Shown here: one piece after another, positions 9,420 through 18,700 of the stretch
How positions within the stretch are numbered: position 1 is the stretch's first letter
Layout: each line of letters starts with the position of its first letter
Source of the DNA: Candidatus Anammoxibacter sp.
GTDB lineage: Bacteria; Planctomycetota; Brocadiia; Brocadiales; Anammoxibacteraceae
NCBI GenBank assembly: GCA_021777055.1
Contig: JAIQZO010000063.1
Span: forward strand, 1 to 64,000
Reading direction: 5' to 3'
DNA: 64,000 nucleotides
The notes under the pieces: generated by a model
What the model saw: only the letters and a program-made list of their open reading frames with translations
The model's database searches: none
What the model was told of the DNA's origin: nothing
Made by a program: the position numbers and the translations under genes

Positions 9420-9645
9420 AAATTAGACCAACCAATTCTCCGATATTATTGGCACCAAATAACGCTGTACGAGGAATATTCATAGATAATGATTCCAGTG
9501 TCAGGGTAACAACTTCAGCCCTATCAATGGAATTAGCCCCCAAATCACGTAAACTATCAGAACACTCTATTTTGCGTTCTACCAATTCAGGCAACACTTC
9601 TCGGGTATGATTTACTACTATTTGAAATATCTTTTCTTTATCCAT
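9397..9645 (-). CDS. Discrete donor acyl carrier protein of the beta-branching cassette
   Basis: This 82-residue free-standing ACP has the phosphopantetheine site Ser in LGANSIDRAEV near residue 38. In beta-branching systems this ACP is loaded with malonyl by a trans-acting AT, decarboxylated by the KS homologue, and used as the acetyl donor for HCS. The placement immediately upstream of, and overlapping, the decarboxylase KS supports that role. The Sfp-type transferase encoded two genes further upstream is the likely activating enzyme. Confidence 0.92.
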   Translation of the reverse strand: MDKEKIFQIVVNHTREVLPELVERKIECSDSLRDLGANSIDRAEVVTLTLESLSMNIPRTALFGANNIGELVGLIYEQLPSD

Positions 9646-9651
9646 TGTGTT

Positions 9652-10578
9652 TTAATTATTGATTAATTTTTTTGGAACAGGTCTATAAATTGTATCATAA
9701 TGTAATATAATTTGAGAAACAATATCTATGATAGATTTTGCAGAATCAAATAACCGACTCTCTTTTCCAATTACCAAAAGAGGTACCGGATTTCCCGTAT
9801 GTCCACCATAACTCAAGTCCTCTATATTTCCATGATCACTGCTTAAAATAACGGTTAAATCAGGATCACGATGAGTAAGAATGCCTTGTAAAAAGTTATC
9901 AAGCTTTTCTAGAAAAACTATTGCTCTTTCCTGGTCTCTACTATGGCCTATTAGGTCTGCTTCAAATCCCTCAAAAAGAGTAAAATGATGCGTTTGTGCC
10001 AAATTGGTTAAATTCATTCCAGCATCAGATGCAGCTATAATCGGAATTTCCGGATCAACTTTATAATGCAAATATTCATTAGTAATATCCCAATAAACAG
10101 CTTGCTGTTTCAAAACATCACTTATAAAACGAAACTTAAGTCCTGCCGCTTTGCAACATTCAGTCGTTACACTATGGTCTTTACTTTGATCATCAAAATA
10201 ATTATCCTGGTATCCATTAGCAAAACAAACTTTTAAACCCTTATCCTGAATTTGCTTAAATATTGAAAATCTTTGAATGATGTGGATCAATTGCTGATTA
10301 GGAAAAGCCGGCAAATGGTATCCCAGGGTAGCAGCCGCGTTTTTCCCAGTTAATAATGCGGTTTGTCCAGTTGCGCTCTGTGGAATACCCGTTACCCCTA
10401 ATGCAGCATCCAGGCTCATAAACAAAAACTCCCGACGACGAATATTACAATTGCTGAAGATGCAGTGACCACCTATAAGCTGCGTAAGGCAAGGCATCCT
10501 GGCTAAACATAAAGGGTTGTTTTCCTGACTCCCCAAACCTAACCCATCGATGAAAATTAATAAAAATCTGGATTTCAT
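9652..10578 (-). CDS. Metalloenzyme of the phosphoglycerate mutase/alkaline phosphatase superfamily
   Basis: This 308-residue protein shows the metal-site pattern of the superfamily that includes cofactor-independent phosphoglycerate mutase and phosphopentomutase. The visible elements are FIDGLG at the N-terminus, SATGQTALLTG near residue 65, ADLIGHSRD near 210, SSDHGNIEDL near 250, and HTGNPVP just after. It is shorter than true cofactor-independent mutases (about 510 residues), so a mutase role in glycolysis is unlikely. It lies in the middle of the trans-AT operon, one base after the stop of the preceding gene, which argues for a part in the pathway. A phosphatase, phosphotransferase or pro-drug phosphate step is possible. 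The exact reaction cannot be read from the sequence. Confidence 0.8.
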   Translation of the reverse strand: MKSRFLLIFIDGLGLGSQENNPLCLARMPCLTQLIGGHCIFSNCNIRRREFLFMSLDAALGVTGIPQSATGQTALLTGKNAAATLGYHLPAFPNQQLIHIIQRFSIFKQIQDKGLKVCFANGYQDNYFDDQSKDHSVTTECCKAAGLKFRFISDVLKQQAVYWDITNEYLHYKVDPEIPIIAASDAGMNLTNLAQTHHFTLFEGFEADLIGHSRDQERAIVFLEKLDNFLQGILTHRDPDLTVILSSDHGNIEDLSYGGHTGNPVPLLVIGKESRLFDSAKSIIDIVSQIILHYDTIYRPVPKKLINN

Positions 10579-10579
10579 T

Positions 10580-11284
10580 TTAAGCGCCCCACCGGAAGTT
10601 AAACAGATTTTTTTGTCCTTTTCTCAACCGAAAAGCACAAAAATCTACACTATTATTAAATTGTAAATATATATTCTCCTGCAAAAGAGAGGAAAAAGAG
10701 TTTCCCGGTTTCTTTCCATAGGAATGGCCAGGAAAAATGCGCGTTTCCGGGGTGATCTCTCTCTTGAGATACTGCAAGCTGTTGTAAAGGACCTGTGTAG
10801 CAGCTCTGTCCCCAAAACAGCTACCACAACCTTCGGTAAAGAGTGTATCACCAGTAAACAGATTATCTTCTACTAAATAACAAACACTTCCAGGTGTATG
10901 TCCAGGTGTAAAAAAAGGTTTGATCTTAATTTGCCCAACAGACCAAGGAATTTCATCAAAGCCAATCAACCGATCACAGTTAAAGCCGGACGTAACTATC
11001 TCTTTCCTAGACATCCAGACTGGGCAACTGTATTTTTTTACCAAGGGTTTGACCAGCTGAATATGATCAGGATGAGCATGGGTAATTAAAATACCTCTTA
11101 AAACTGCATCCGCCTTCTCCAGAGCTTGCTCTATTTTCTCCATTTCACCAGTAGGATCAATAATAACTGCATCGTGGGATACCGGGTTAATTCCCAAATA
11201 GCTATAATTTTTTATAACCAGAAAGTACATTCGCAGAGGAATAACTTGCAGTTTAAGTGAATCTTGGCGTATGCTTAAAGACAT
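10580..11284 (-). CDS. Metallo-beta-lactamase-fold hydrolase, BaeB/PksB-like
   Basis: This 234-residue glyoxalase II-type hydrolase has the zinc motif THAHPDH near residue 78, with further ligands in TPGHTPGS, FTGDTLF and FPGHSYG. Homologues (BaeB, PksB) are frequent in trans-AT PKS clusters and are thought to hydrolyse stalled or wrong thioesters, although the in vivo role is not settled. The start overlaps the PPTase gene by 10 bases and has an AGAGGAG leader eight bases upstream. The gene sits between the PPTase and the phosphomutase-superfamily gene with essentially no spacing, so it is part of the same operon. Confidence 0.9.
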   Translation of the reverse strand: MSLSIRQDSLKLQVIPLRMYFLVIKNYSYLGINPVSHDAVIIDPTGEMEKIEQALEKADAVLRGILITHAHPDHIQLVKPLVKKYSCPVWMSRKEIVTSGFNCDRLIGFDEIPWSVGQIKIKPFFTPGHTPGSVCYLVEDNLFTGDTLFTEGCGSCFGDRAATQVLYNSLQYLKREITPETRIFPGHSYGKKPGNSFSSLLQENIYLQFNNSVDFCAFRLRKGQKNLFNFRWGA

Positions 11285-12045
11285 ATTTCATCTCCTCTTA
11301 AAATCAATATCTGTCGCAGTAAGAGATCCATATCTATCTCGGTTTTTTTAGGTAAAACAATAGAACAAACCATATCTTGAAAAAACCAAGAAATAGCACG
11401 GTATTGCGCAAAATTTTTAAACTCACTCTCCACCCATTGTCGCTGCTCCTGAATATGGAAAACCTCATAAAGCAAAAAATCAGTCATAAGACCGGTCTTT
11501 AAAACTTTGGATAATGCTTCTTTAATAGTCCAGAGCATCATCCAGCTAACTTTTGGGCTAAAATTTAATTTTTGACTCTCTTGCCGTTCAGTAGCGCTTA
11601 AATAGTCCTTAATCACTTCAGATCTAGACTCTGTTGTTTTCTCCAGATCAATTCCTAAGGGATGTGCTTCCGGAAAGGCTAACGCTATCCCCCATTCATC
11701 TGTATGGGCAATACTAACCTGTATATTTCCAACTCTATATTCCACAATAGGTTGCTGAAGGACACCCCATTGAATCCCAATTTGCCTTAAATCAGATTCT
11801 TCAGTCAAAGCAGCAACTGCTTGTTTTGCCGTAAAACGTCCAAGAAGATAACTTTTTTGTCGTCTGGGGTAGGATAAAGTCGTTAAATAATGCTGCTCTG
11901 CTTGATTAAGAAAAGTAACCTTCGTACTCACCAGATTGATTAAAGACGGATTGGCTAAACAGAGAAATGCTTCATAAGTGGCATGTTGACGTTTTAGCAA
12001 TAAAGGAATCGATAATTGATTGTAGGTTACCATATTATGTGACAT
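11275..12045 (-). CDS. Sfp-type 4'-phosphopantetheinyl transferase
   Basis: This 256-residue protein carries the Sfp signatures GIDLEKT near residue 127 and WTIKEALSKVLKTG near residue 173. The acidic residues of GIDLE and the Glu of KEA bind magnesium and CoA. The enzyme transfers phosphopantetheine from CoA to carrier-protein serines and would activate the ACP and PCP domains of this locus. The gene overlaps its upstream neighbour (the AT-fold acyl hydrolase) by 11 bases and the downstream hydrolase by 10, showing translational coupling. An AGAGG motif lies seven bases before the ATG. It is the only such enzyme in the window, so it may serve all three synthase blocks. Confidence 0.95.
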   Translation of the reverse strand: MSHNMVTYNQLSIPLLLKRQHATYEAFLCLANPSLINLVSTKVTFLNQAEQHYLTTLSYPRRQKSYLLGRFTAKQAVAALTEESDLRQIGIQWGVLQQPIVEYRVGNIQVSIAHTDEWGIALAFPEAHPLGIDLEKTTESRSEVIKDYLSATERQESQKLNFSPKVSWMMLWTIKEALSKVLKTGLMTDFLLYEVFHIQEQRQWVESEFKNFAQYRAISWFFQDMVCSIVLPKKTEIDMDLLLRQILILRGDEICL

Positions 12046-12991
12046 TCAAAACCTCTGCCTTAATCTTAGCTATCGCAGCTACCCCCTGATGGAATGGTGT
12101 TATAATTGCATATGTTGATTTTGTTTGGGTAGCAATATTTCTTTTAACGAAGTTTGCCAAAGTGCCTTGCGGTCCTAAATCAAGGTAAATATTATTACCT
12201 TGATTTTCAAACAGTTGTAAACTTTCTTGAAATTTTATAGGATAACGGATTACGTCCCAAAAATAGTTTTGAGGTAGCATATTTAGAAATTCCGCTTTTA
12301 TTCCTGACATGTACGGAATCTCAGGTGTTTTAAAAGGAGGTAGAGTTTGGCAATACATGCTAAAGTCCGGTTCGGCGTTCTCAATATTCGCAGAATGAAA
12401 GGCATAGCAGACAGGCAGCCTTTGATAACAGATCTTTTTGGAATCAAGATAATCTTCAGCGGCAGATAGAGCTGTTTTTGATCCAGAAATTGTAAAGTGC
12501 AACTGAAAGTTAATCCCTGCCAAGCTAACCTTATCCTGTAACTGTTCAAGTTGCTTATACCTTGACGGGTCATCTAAAACAGCAGTCATCCCTCCCTGCT
12601 CACAATGAACGACTAATTGTTTAGACTGTTGTATTAAAGTTGTAAGCGCCACTTCAAAAGACCATATACCTGCCACCACAGAAGCCGCATATTCTCCCAC
12701 ACTGCTGCCCAAAACTTTATCCGGCTTTAACCCTTCTTTTAAGAGAACTTGATAAATTGCATATTCCACTACAAAAATTGCAGGATTGGTTACCAGGATA
12801 TCATCAAATGGTTCCGAAGCAGGACGTTCTGTATACAACTCCGTAATAATGGAGCGCTGGAGGAGATTTTGGACAATTTTGTCGCCTTTCCTTAACCATT
12901 CTCTAAAAATAGGGCTAGAGTCATAAAATTCACGCCCCATATTACGATAGTGCGACCCTTGTCCTGAAAACATAAAAACAGTTGATTTCAT
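12035..12991 (-). CDS. Discrete acyltransferase-fold protein, probable acyl hydrolase (PedC-like)
   Basis: This 318-residue malonyl transferase-fold protein begins with the FSGQGSHYRNMG segment. The nucleophile motif reads GSSVGE near residue 96 instead of GHSxGE, so the Ser is kept but the His is replaced by Ser. A second motif is YAFHS near residue 199. In trans-AT clusters one of the paired AT homologues usually has this altered motif and acts as a proofreading acyl hydrolase that clears stalled chains, as shown for PedC. The other AT loads malonyl. The downstream PPTase gene overlaps it by 11 bases, and it follows the AT-ER gene by 32 bases. A role as a second loading AT with other specificity is the main alternative. 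Confidence 0.87.
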   Translation of the reverse strand: MKSTVFMFSGQGSHYRNMGREFYDSSPIFREWLRKGDKIVQNLLQRSIITELYTERPASEPFDDILVTNPAIFVVEYAIYQVLLKEGLKPDKVLGSSVGEYAASVVAGIWSFEVALTTLIQQSKQLVVHCEQGGMTAVLDDPSRYKQLEQLQDKVSLAGINFQLHFTISGSKTALSAAEDYLDSKKICYQRLPVCYAFHSANIENAEPDFSMYCQTLPPFKTPEIPYMSGIKAEFLNMLPQNYFWDVIRYPIKFQESLQLFENQGNNIYLDLGPQGTLANFVKRNIATQTKSTYAIITPFHQGVAAIAKIKAEVLNVT

Positions 12992-13023
12992 CTTTTACTT
13001 TAAGTTAATTGTAAATGCCGGAC

Positions 13024-15411
13024 CTAAGTTAGACTTAAACTCTTTATCCGCTGATTCAACAAAGTGGCAGTCTCCAGCATCAACTTTTCACCGATTTCAT
13101 CAACATGTCTCGCCGGCCACTTGGATAGAGCGGTATCTTTGACCCATTGGTTAAATGCCCCCAATGCCGGACCGGTTTGTACTTGATAGTTTACCCGGTT
13201 GTCTTCTATCCCTTTATAGGCTAATTCCGCACTATATTTAAAATACCAACGAAAAATTAATGACATTTTATTTTTAGGGTTGGCTTCTGCTCTCTCAATT
13301 TCTTTGATCTTGCCTGATTTATTAAAATAGTCTTTAGTTTCTTCCCAAATATCAGCAAAACTTTTCTGAAAATATCGCTCTTCCAGCTGATTTTTTGTCT
13401 TCTCCGGAATCTCATCTAAGCTGTCAAATTGCATATATAGTTGGTATAGTTTGTTCGCCCTGGCTGGAAAGAAAACCCCTTTTCGCAAAACTTGTACTTT
13501 AGCCCCTAGTTCAAACATGTCCCCAGCGGGTGCATATTCTGTATCTTGAACATTAATGTCTTGCAACATATTCTTCACTGAATCGCTCATTTCACCTTCT
13601 ACGGTACACTGATTAATAGATCCGGTTACAATAAAATCAGCACCCATAATAAAGGCCGCGGCTGCGGCATCCGGTGTACCAATACCTCCGGCCAAGCCCA
13701 AACGGATTTGATCCGGATAGTTAAATTTTTGACTCATCTCCTGCTTTAAACGCTGCATAGAAGGCATGAGAACTGTCATAATTCCACCATCTGTATGCCC
13801 CCCTGAGTCTGCTTCAACACAAATATCATAACTCATGGGAATCTGTTTACCATATTCAGCTTCTTCCTCGGTAATCTTTCCTTCTTCCAGCAATTTTTTA
13901 ACTAGACGATCCGGGGCCGGGCTCATAAATAGTTCTGCAATTTCAGGCCGGGATACTTTGGCTATAATTTTGTGCTTAATATTAATCTTACCATCATTAT
14001 CTTTGGTTAATCCTTTTAAGCGGTACAGGACTAAAGCCGGAGTTATCATTAGAAAAGCCGACGCCTCAAGATGGCAGATTCCTGCCTCCAGATAAAAAGA
14101 GATAAGCTCCATCCCACCATCATCCAGTTTATATAAAAAATTCATACCATATGGTTCACCCTTATTTAACTCTTGCTGAATATACTTTACATCATCTTTG
14201 ATTCTACTTAAACTTAAACCTCCAGCGCCCAAAAAACCCATCATTCCAGCTTTGCCCAAACGTACCACCATCTCTTTAGAGGCAATACCCATATACATAC
14301 CACCGCCCAAGTATGCATATTTAAGCCCGTATTCCTTTCGAAAAGTAGAATTACCTAAAGACGTAGCTGTAATTTGATGGTTTTCCTGAGTACGGTTAGA
14401 TTGTTCAGACAACAACTTCGCTTCTTGTTTCACAGGTGAAGTACCACAAATTGTTTCTTTACCAGGCGAAGATTTATCTGTTTCGTCAGTTATTATCGGT
14501 TGCACTGACTTAGGTTTGTCAGCTTCAGGTAACGATTTTTCTTCTTCAGCTATCTTTAACGGTTGCTCAGTTCTTTGAATCTCTTTGACCATATTGGTTA
14601 AAATACTGCTGCCAATTTCTGTAAAAGTCTGCTCACCAACCCCCATTAGATAACGGACGCTCTCTACCCATAACACAGAACTGGCAATCTGCCTACTTAG
14701 TAGCTGCGAAATTTTTCTATCTGGATAGGGTCTAGCTGTAGCATTGGCAATTACCGGAGTTTTAAGTGACGAAAATGTAAAGGGCTCTAAATATTCACTA
14801 AATTCCATTTGGGCCGCTTGCATATATCGAGAATGAAAAGCAGCACTTACAACAAGGGGAATACACTTAATATCTTTTTGCCCCATGATTTTCTCAATTT
14901 TTTGAATGTCTGTACTCTTTCCGGAAATAACGATTTGGGTCGAAGTATTGTAATTGGCAAAATCTATCTCGGTCATCTCTTCTTCGCCCAACAACTCTTT
15001 TAGCTCTTCAACTCTATGCCCAAGTATTGCAGCCATACCACCTCCAGAGGCTATGCCCATTAATTCACCCCGTTTTTTCACTAATTTCAAACCCGTTGCA
15101 AAATCAAAAGCACCAGCAGCTAGAAGGGCATTATATTCACCCAGACTATGCCCCATAAAATAGTCTGCTTGACTTGCAAGCTCACCAGATTCCTTCTGCC
15201 GGTAATAGTTCAAAGCATTCACTACGTATAAGGCGGGTTGCGTATATTGTGTTAAATTAAGCTGCTTTTTAGGATCGTCGATACAGAGCTCCTCTACAGA
15301 ATACCCCAATATCTTTTCTGCTGTTTGAGTAAGTTCGGGGTATTCTTTAAATAATTCTTTCCCCATTCCTTTATACTGTGCCCCTTGCCCGGGAAATAGT
15401 ACTGTTTTCAT
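13024..15411 (-). CDS. Trans-acting malonyltransferase fused to FMN enoylreductase (AT-ER didomain)
   Basis: This 795-residue protein is the first gene of the left operon. Residues 1-290 are an acyltransferase with FPGQGAQYKGMG, an intact nucleophile motif GHSLGEYNAL near residue 88 and AFHS near 195, consistent with malonyl-CoA. After a polar linker rich in Glu, Lys and Ser (about 290-350), residues 355-790 match the PfaD-type FMN enoylreductase (LGGGMYMGIASKEM, LGAGGLSLSRI, LGLAGGIGTPDAAAA). Such fusions (PksE, BaeE type) load malonyl onto AT-less modules and reduce double bonds in trans. It could also serve the AT-defective modules of the right block. An AAGGAG motif nine bases before the ATG fixes the start. 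Confidence 0.95.
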   Translation of the reverse strand: MKTVLFPGQGAQYKGMGKELFKEYPELTQTAEKILGYSVEELCIDDPKKQLNLTQYTQPALYVVNALNYYRQKESGELASQADYFMGHSLGEYNALLAAGAFDFATGLKLVKKRGELMGIASGGGMAAILGHRVEELKELLGEEEMTEIDFANYNTSTQIVISGKSTDIQKIEKIMGQKDIKCIPLVVSAAFHSRYMQAAQMEFSEYLEPFTFSSLKTPVIANATARPYPDRKISQLLSRQIASSVLWVESVRYLMGVGEQTFTEIGSSILTNMVKEIQRTEQPLKIAEEEKSLPEADKPKSVQPIITDETDKSSPGKETICGTSPVKQEAKLLSEQSNRTQENHQITATSLGNSTFRKEYGLKYAYLGGGMYMGIASKEMVVRLGKAGMMGFLGAGGLSLSRIKDDVKYIQQELNKGEPYGMNFLYKLDDGGMELISFYLEAGICHLEASAFLMITPALVLYRLKGLTKDNDGKINIKHKIIAKVSRPEIAELFMSPAPDRLVKKLLEEGKITEEEAEYGKQIPMSYDICVEADSGGHTDGGIMTVLMPSMQRLKQEMSQKFNYPDQIRLGLAGGIGTPDAAAAAFIMGADFIVTGSINQCTVEGEMSDSVKNMLQDINVQDTEYAPAGDMFELGAKVQVLRKGVFFPARANKLYQLYMQFDSLDEIPEKTKNQLEERYFQKSFADIWEETKDYFNKSGKIKEIERAEANPKNKMSLIFRWYFKYSAELAYKGIEDNRVNYQVQTGPALGAFNQWVKDTALSKWPARHVDEIGEKLMLETATLLNQRIKSLSLT

Positions 15412-15722
15412 AACCTTTTTCTCCTTCTATTTTTTAGTTGATAGTAAAAGGCCTTTTCAAACTCTGTCAATTCCTTAAAGAGTATACTCCACCTTTCATG
15501 CATTATCATAATACAGCGAAGGACTAAATAACTCTCTCGAATTCATCCTCATGTTGAATAAAGCGGTTCCATAAACATAGGTAAATTAATTTATTTCAAT
15601 TTTAATTATGTCATTTTCATGAAACAATTTCCATACCATTTTATTGTCACTAGTTTGAATAGGTTGAACTATACGGCACGGGTGGGCACTTTATTCTGAC
15701 AGGAACGGACTTAAATGCCAAG
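15412..15722. promoter_or_regulatory. Intergenic region upstream of the trans-AT operon
   Basis: These 311 bases separate the NRPS stop from the first gene of the left operon, both on the minus strand. The only clear element is the AAGGAG ribosome-binding site at 15421-15426. The region is AT-rich and must contain the operon promoter unless transcription reads through from the NRPS. I could not place -35 and -10 boxes with confidence and see no convincing terminator hairpin. Confidence 0.4.
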
Positions 15723-18700
15723 TTATTTTGAATCCCTAAGGTAGATTTTTAATTGTTCGGCAAGTATCTTAATCTGCGGTGATCTCATCATGTTTTGGTG
15801 GCTGCCTGGCACTTGAATTATCTCAACGCCTTCCGTAGCATAGCCTCTCCATCCTAAATCGGGTTCTAGAGAGATGTCCTCATCTCTTTCTGTAGCTTGA
15901 AACAGTATTATTTTACCACTATAGAAGTTTGGCGCGTAACGCTTTGCAGTGGATACGTTGGTTTTGTATACTTGCATTAAACGTTGGGCTTGCATAATAT
16001 CAACATCCGGAGGAAATAGATCGACTTTTTTACCTTGCTCTATAACATAATGCAACTGTTTATCAGATGTAAGTTGACGCAAGTGTTCTAATGAAAGGAT
16101 AATATCTTCTCCCGCGAAAAGGTTTACTAATAATTGGGCATCGTCTTCCGAACATTGATCTTCTTGCGTGAAGGAAGGTGCTGGAGCATCCAATAAAGCC
16201 ACGAGAGATACATCCTTATCTTCTGTCTGCAACTGTCTGGCCATTTCAAAGGCAACCAGTCCACCAAAGGACCATCCAGCAAGCTGATACGGCCCATGTG
16301 GTTGGTGGGTTTGCACCTCTTTAAGATAAAATTTAGCCATATCTATAACTTGTGTATAAGGTGCTTGCCCGTATTCCAATCCAAAGGATTGTATACCATA
16401 AAAGGGTTGTTCTTTACCCAGATGTTGTGCCAATTCAAAATAGCATAAGACATTGCCGCCAGCTGGATGAACGCAGAAAAGTGGTGGTCTTTCACCTTTG
16501 GGTTGAATTGCAACAAGGGAAGACCAAGGTAAAGCTTTTGTTTGTTGCCGTAGAACCGTAGCAAGTTGTTCTACGGTTGTGTTCTGGAAAAGTATTGTCA
16601 GGGGTAATTGTTTCTTAAATTGCTGTTCTATTTGGGACATCAAACGAACCGCTAGTAAGGAGTGCCCACCAAGGTCAAAGAAATTATCACTGATGCTGAT
16701 CTGACGCAGATCTAATACGTTTTCCCAGATTTGTACCAGTTGGAGTTCAACCGTATCACGCGGAGGTTGATAAGATTTATTAGTTGAAATGGTATCAGGA
16801 GCCGGTAGCGCTTTACGATCAATCTTCCCATTTGGTGTTAATGGCAGTTTATCCAACACTGTAAAACTGGACGGTAACATATATTCCGGCAAACGGGTCT
16901 TTAGCCATGTACGTAACTGCCCTGCAATCTCTTCAACTGGCATGGCTAAGGTAACATAAGCGGGCATACTAGGATTGTCTCCTTTATTATAAATTACTAC
17001 GACTGCTTCTTTAACGGCTTCGTGTTGGATCAAGGTAACTTCAATTTCAGAAAGTTCAATACGATAGCCTCGCAGTTTGACTTGAGTGTCCATACGCCCT
17101 AGAAACTCTAGATTGCCATCAGGAAGCCAACGGGCCAAATCTCCGGTTTTGTAAATACGTTGACGTTTGTCAAATATTTCAATTTCTATAAACTTCTCTG
17201 CTGTAAGTTGAGGGCGGTTAAGATAGCCGAGGGCTAAGCCTCTACTGGCAATGCAAAGTTCTCCAGGGATGCCTAGTGGTGTTGGATTATTGTTCTCATC
17301 TAAAATGTAAATTTGTGTGTTGGCTATCGGTTTGCCAATGGACGGCAAATCGCTATCAGCTTGACATTTCGTTATAGTCGCACAGACCGTTGATTCTGTT
17401 GGTCCGTATGCATTCATAAATTTCTGGCCACCTGACCATTTTGCTACTAATTCTGAAGAACATGTTTCTCCTGCAACTACCAAAAATTGCAAATGTGGTA
17501 AACTTTCTTGTGGTAAAACAGTTAAGGCCGAAGGCGGCAAAGTGATATGTGATATACGACGTTCTTTTAGAAGCGTAATCAGAGTTTTTGATGGAATTAA
17601 CTTATCTGCTGTACTGAGGTGGAGTTCCGCACAATGAGGTATTGTCATCGCCAACTCCCAACATGTCGCATCAAAACTGAGAGAAGCAAATTGCATAATA
17701 TGACTTTCAGTCTTCACATCAAATAATTTTTTCTGGAAAATGCTCAGATTATAAAAACCTTTATGAGTAACCATTACCCCCTTCGGTACTCCTGTGGAAC
17801 CCGACGTATAAATCACATACGCTAAATTCTCTGCTCTGCTTCTCCTAACCGGATTCTCCGCAGAATAATTTGCAATCTCTTCCCACCCGCTATCCAAACA
17901 AACCACGTTCGCCGTCGAAGCCGGCAACCGTTCCAGCAGATGCTTTTGACTTAACAACACAGGCACTGAAGAATCTTCCAGCATGAACTGCAAACGTAAC
18001 AGCGGATAATCAGGGTCAAGCGGTACATAAGCACTACCAGCTTTCAAGATACCTACTAAACCGATCACCATCTCTAAAGAACGCTCGACACAAATTCCAA
18101 CTAAACAGTTATTTGTATCGGTCTTTAAGCTAAGCAAATAATTCGCAAGTTGATTAGATTTTTCATTAAGTTCCCTATAGCTAAGTTGTTGGTTTTCGAA
18201 GACAACAGCAATCTTATCTGGTGTTTTCTCCACCTGTGCCTCAAATAAATCTACAATTGTTAGCTTTCTGGGATATGGGGTTTCTGTCTGGTTCCATACC
18301 AGCAATTGATCCTGCTCGGTTTCGGTTAACAAAGGTAATTGAGAAATCGTTTGGTTCGGGTTGTTAATAATACCCTCTAACAAAACCCGGAAATGTTCTG
18401 TCGCCCGCGTGACTGTATCAGGACGAAATAGATCAGTACAATATTCCCAATCACAAACAAATAGACCGTCGTGTTCAGCCACAATCAGGGTCAAATCAAA
18501 CTTAGCCGTTGTATTCTCGGGTTCTACCATAGACATTTCTAGACCGGTGAGTTCCGGCACTTCTTTGGACGTATTTTGTAACACAAACATAACCTGAAAC
18601 AACGGTGAATGGCTCAGGCTTCGAGAAGGGTTTATCTGTTCCACCAGGTATTCAAAGGGTATATCCTGATGACTGTAAGCCTCAAGCGATGTTTTTCTCA

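Noticed and set aside
9652..10578. Glycolytic cofactor-independent phosphoglycerate mutase
   Set aside because: The protein is about 200 residues too short and lies in a biosynthetic operon. Only superfamily membership is supported.
15660..15722. GC-rich stretch after the NRPS stop as a rho-independent terminator
   Set aside because: I could not form a stable stem followed by a T-run on the minus strand.
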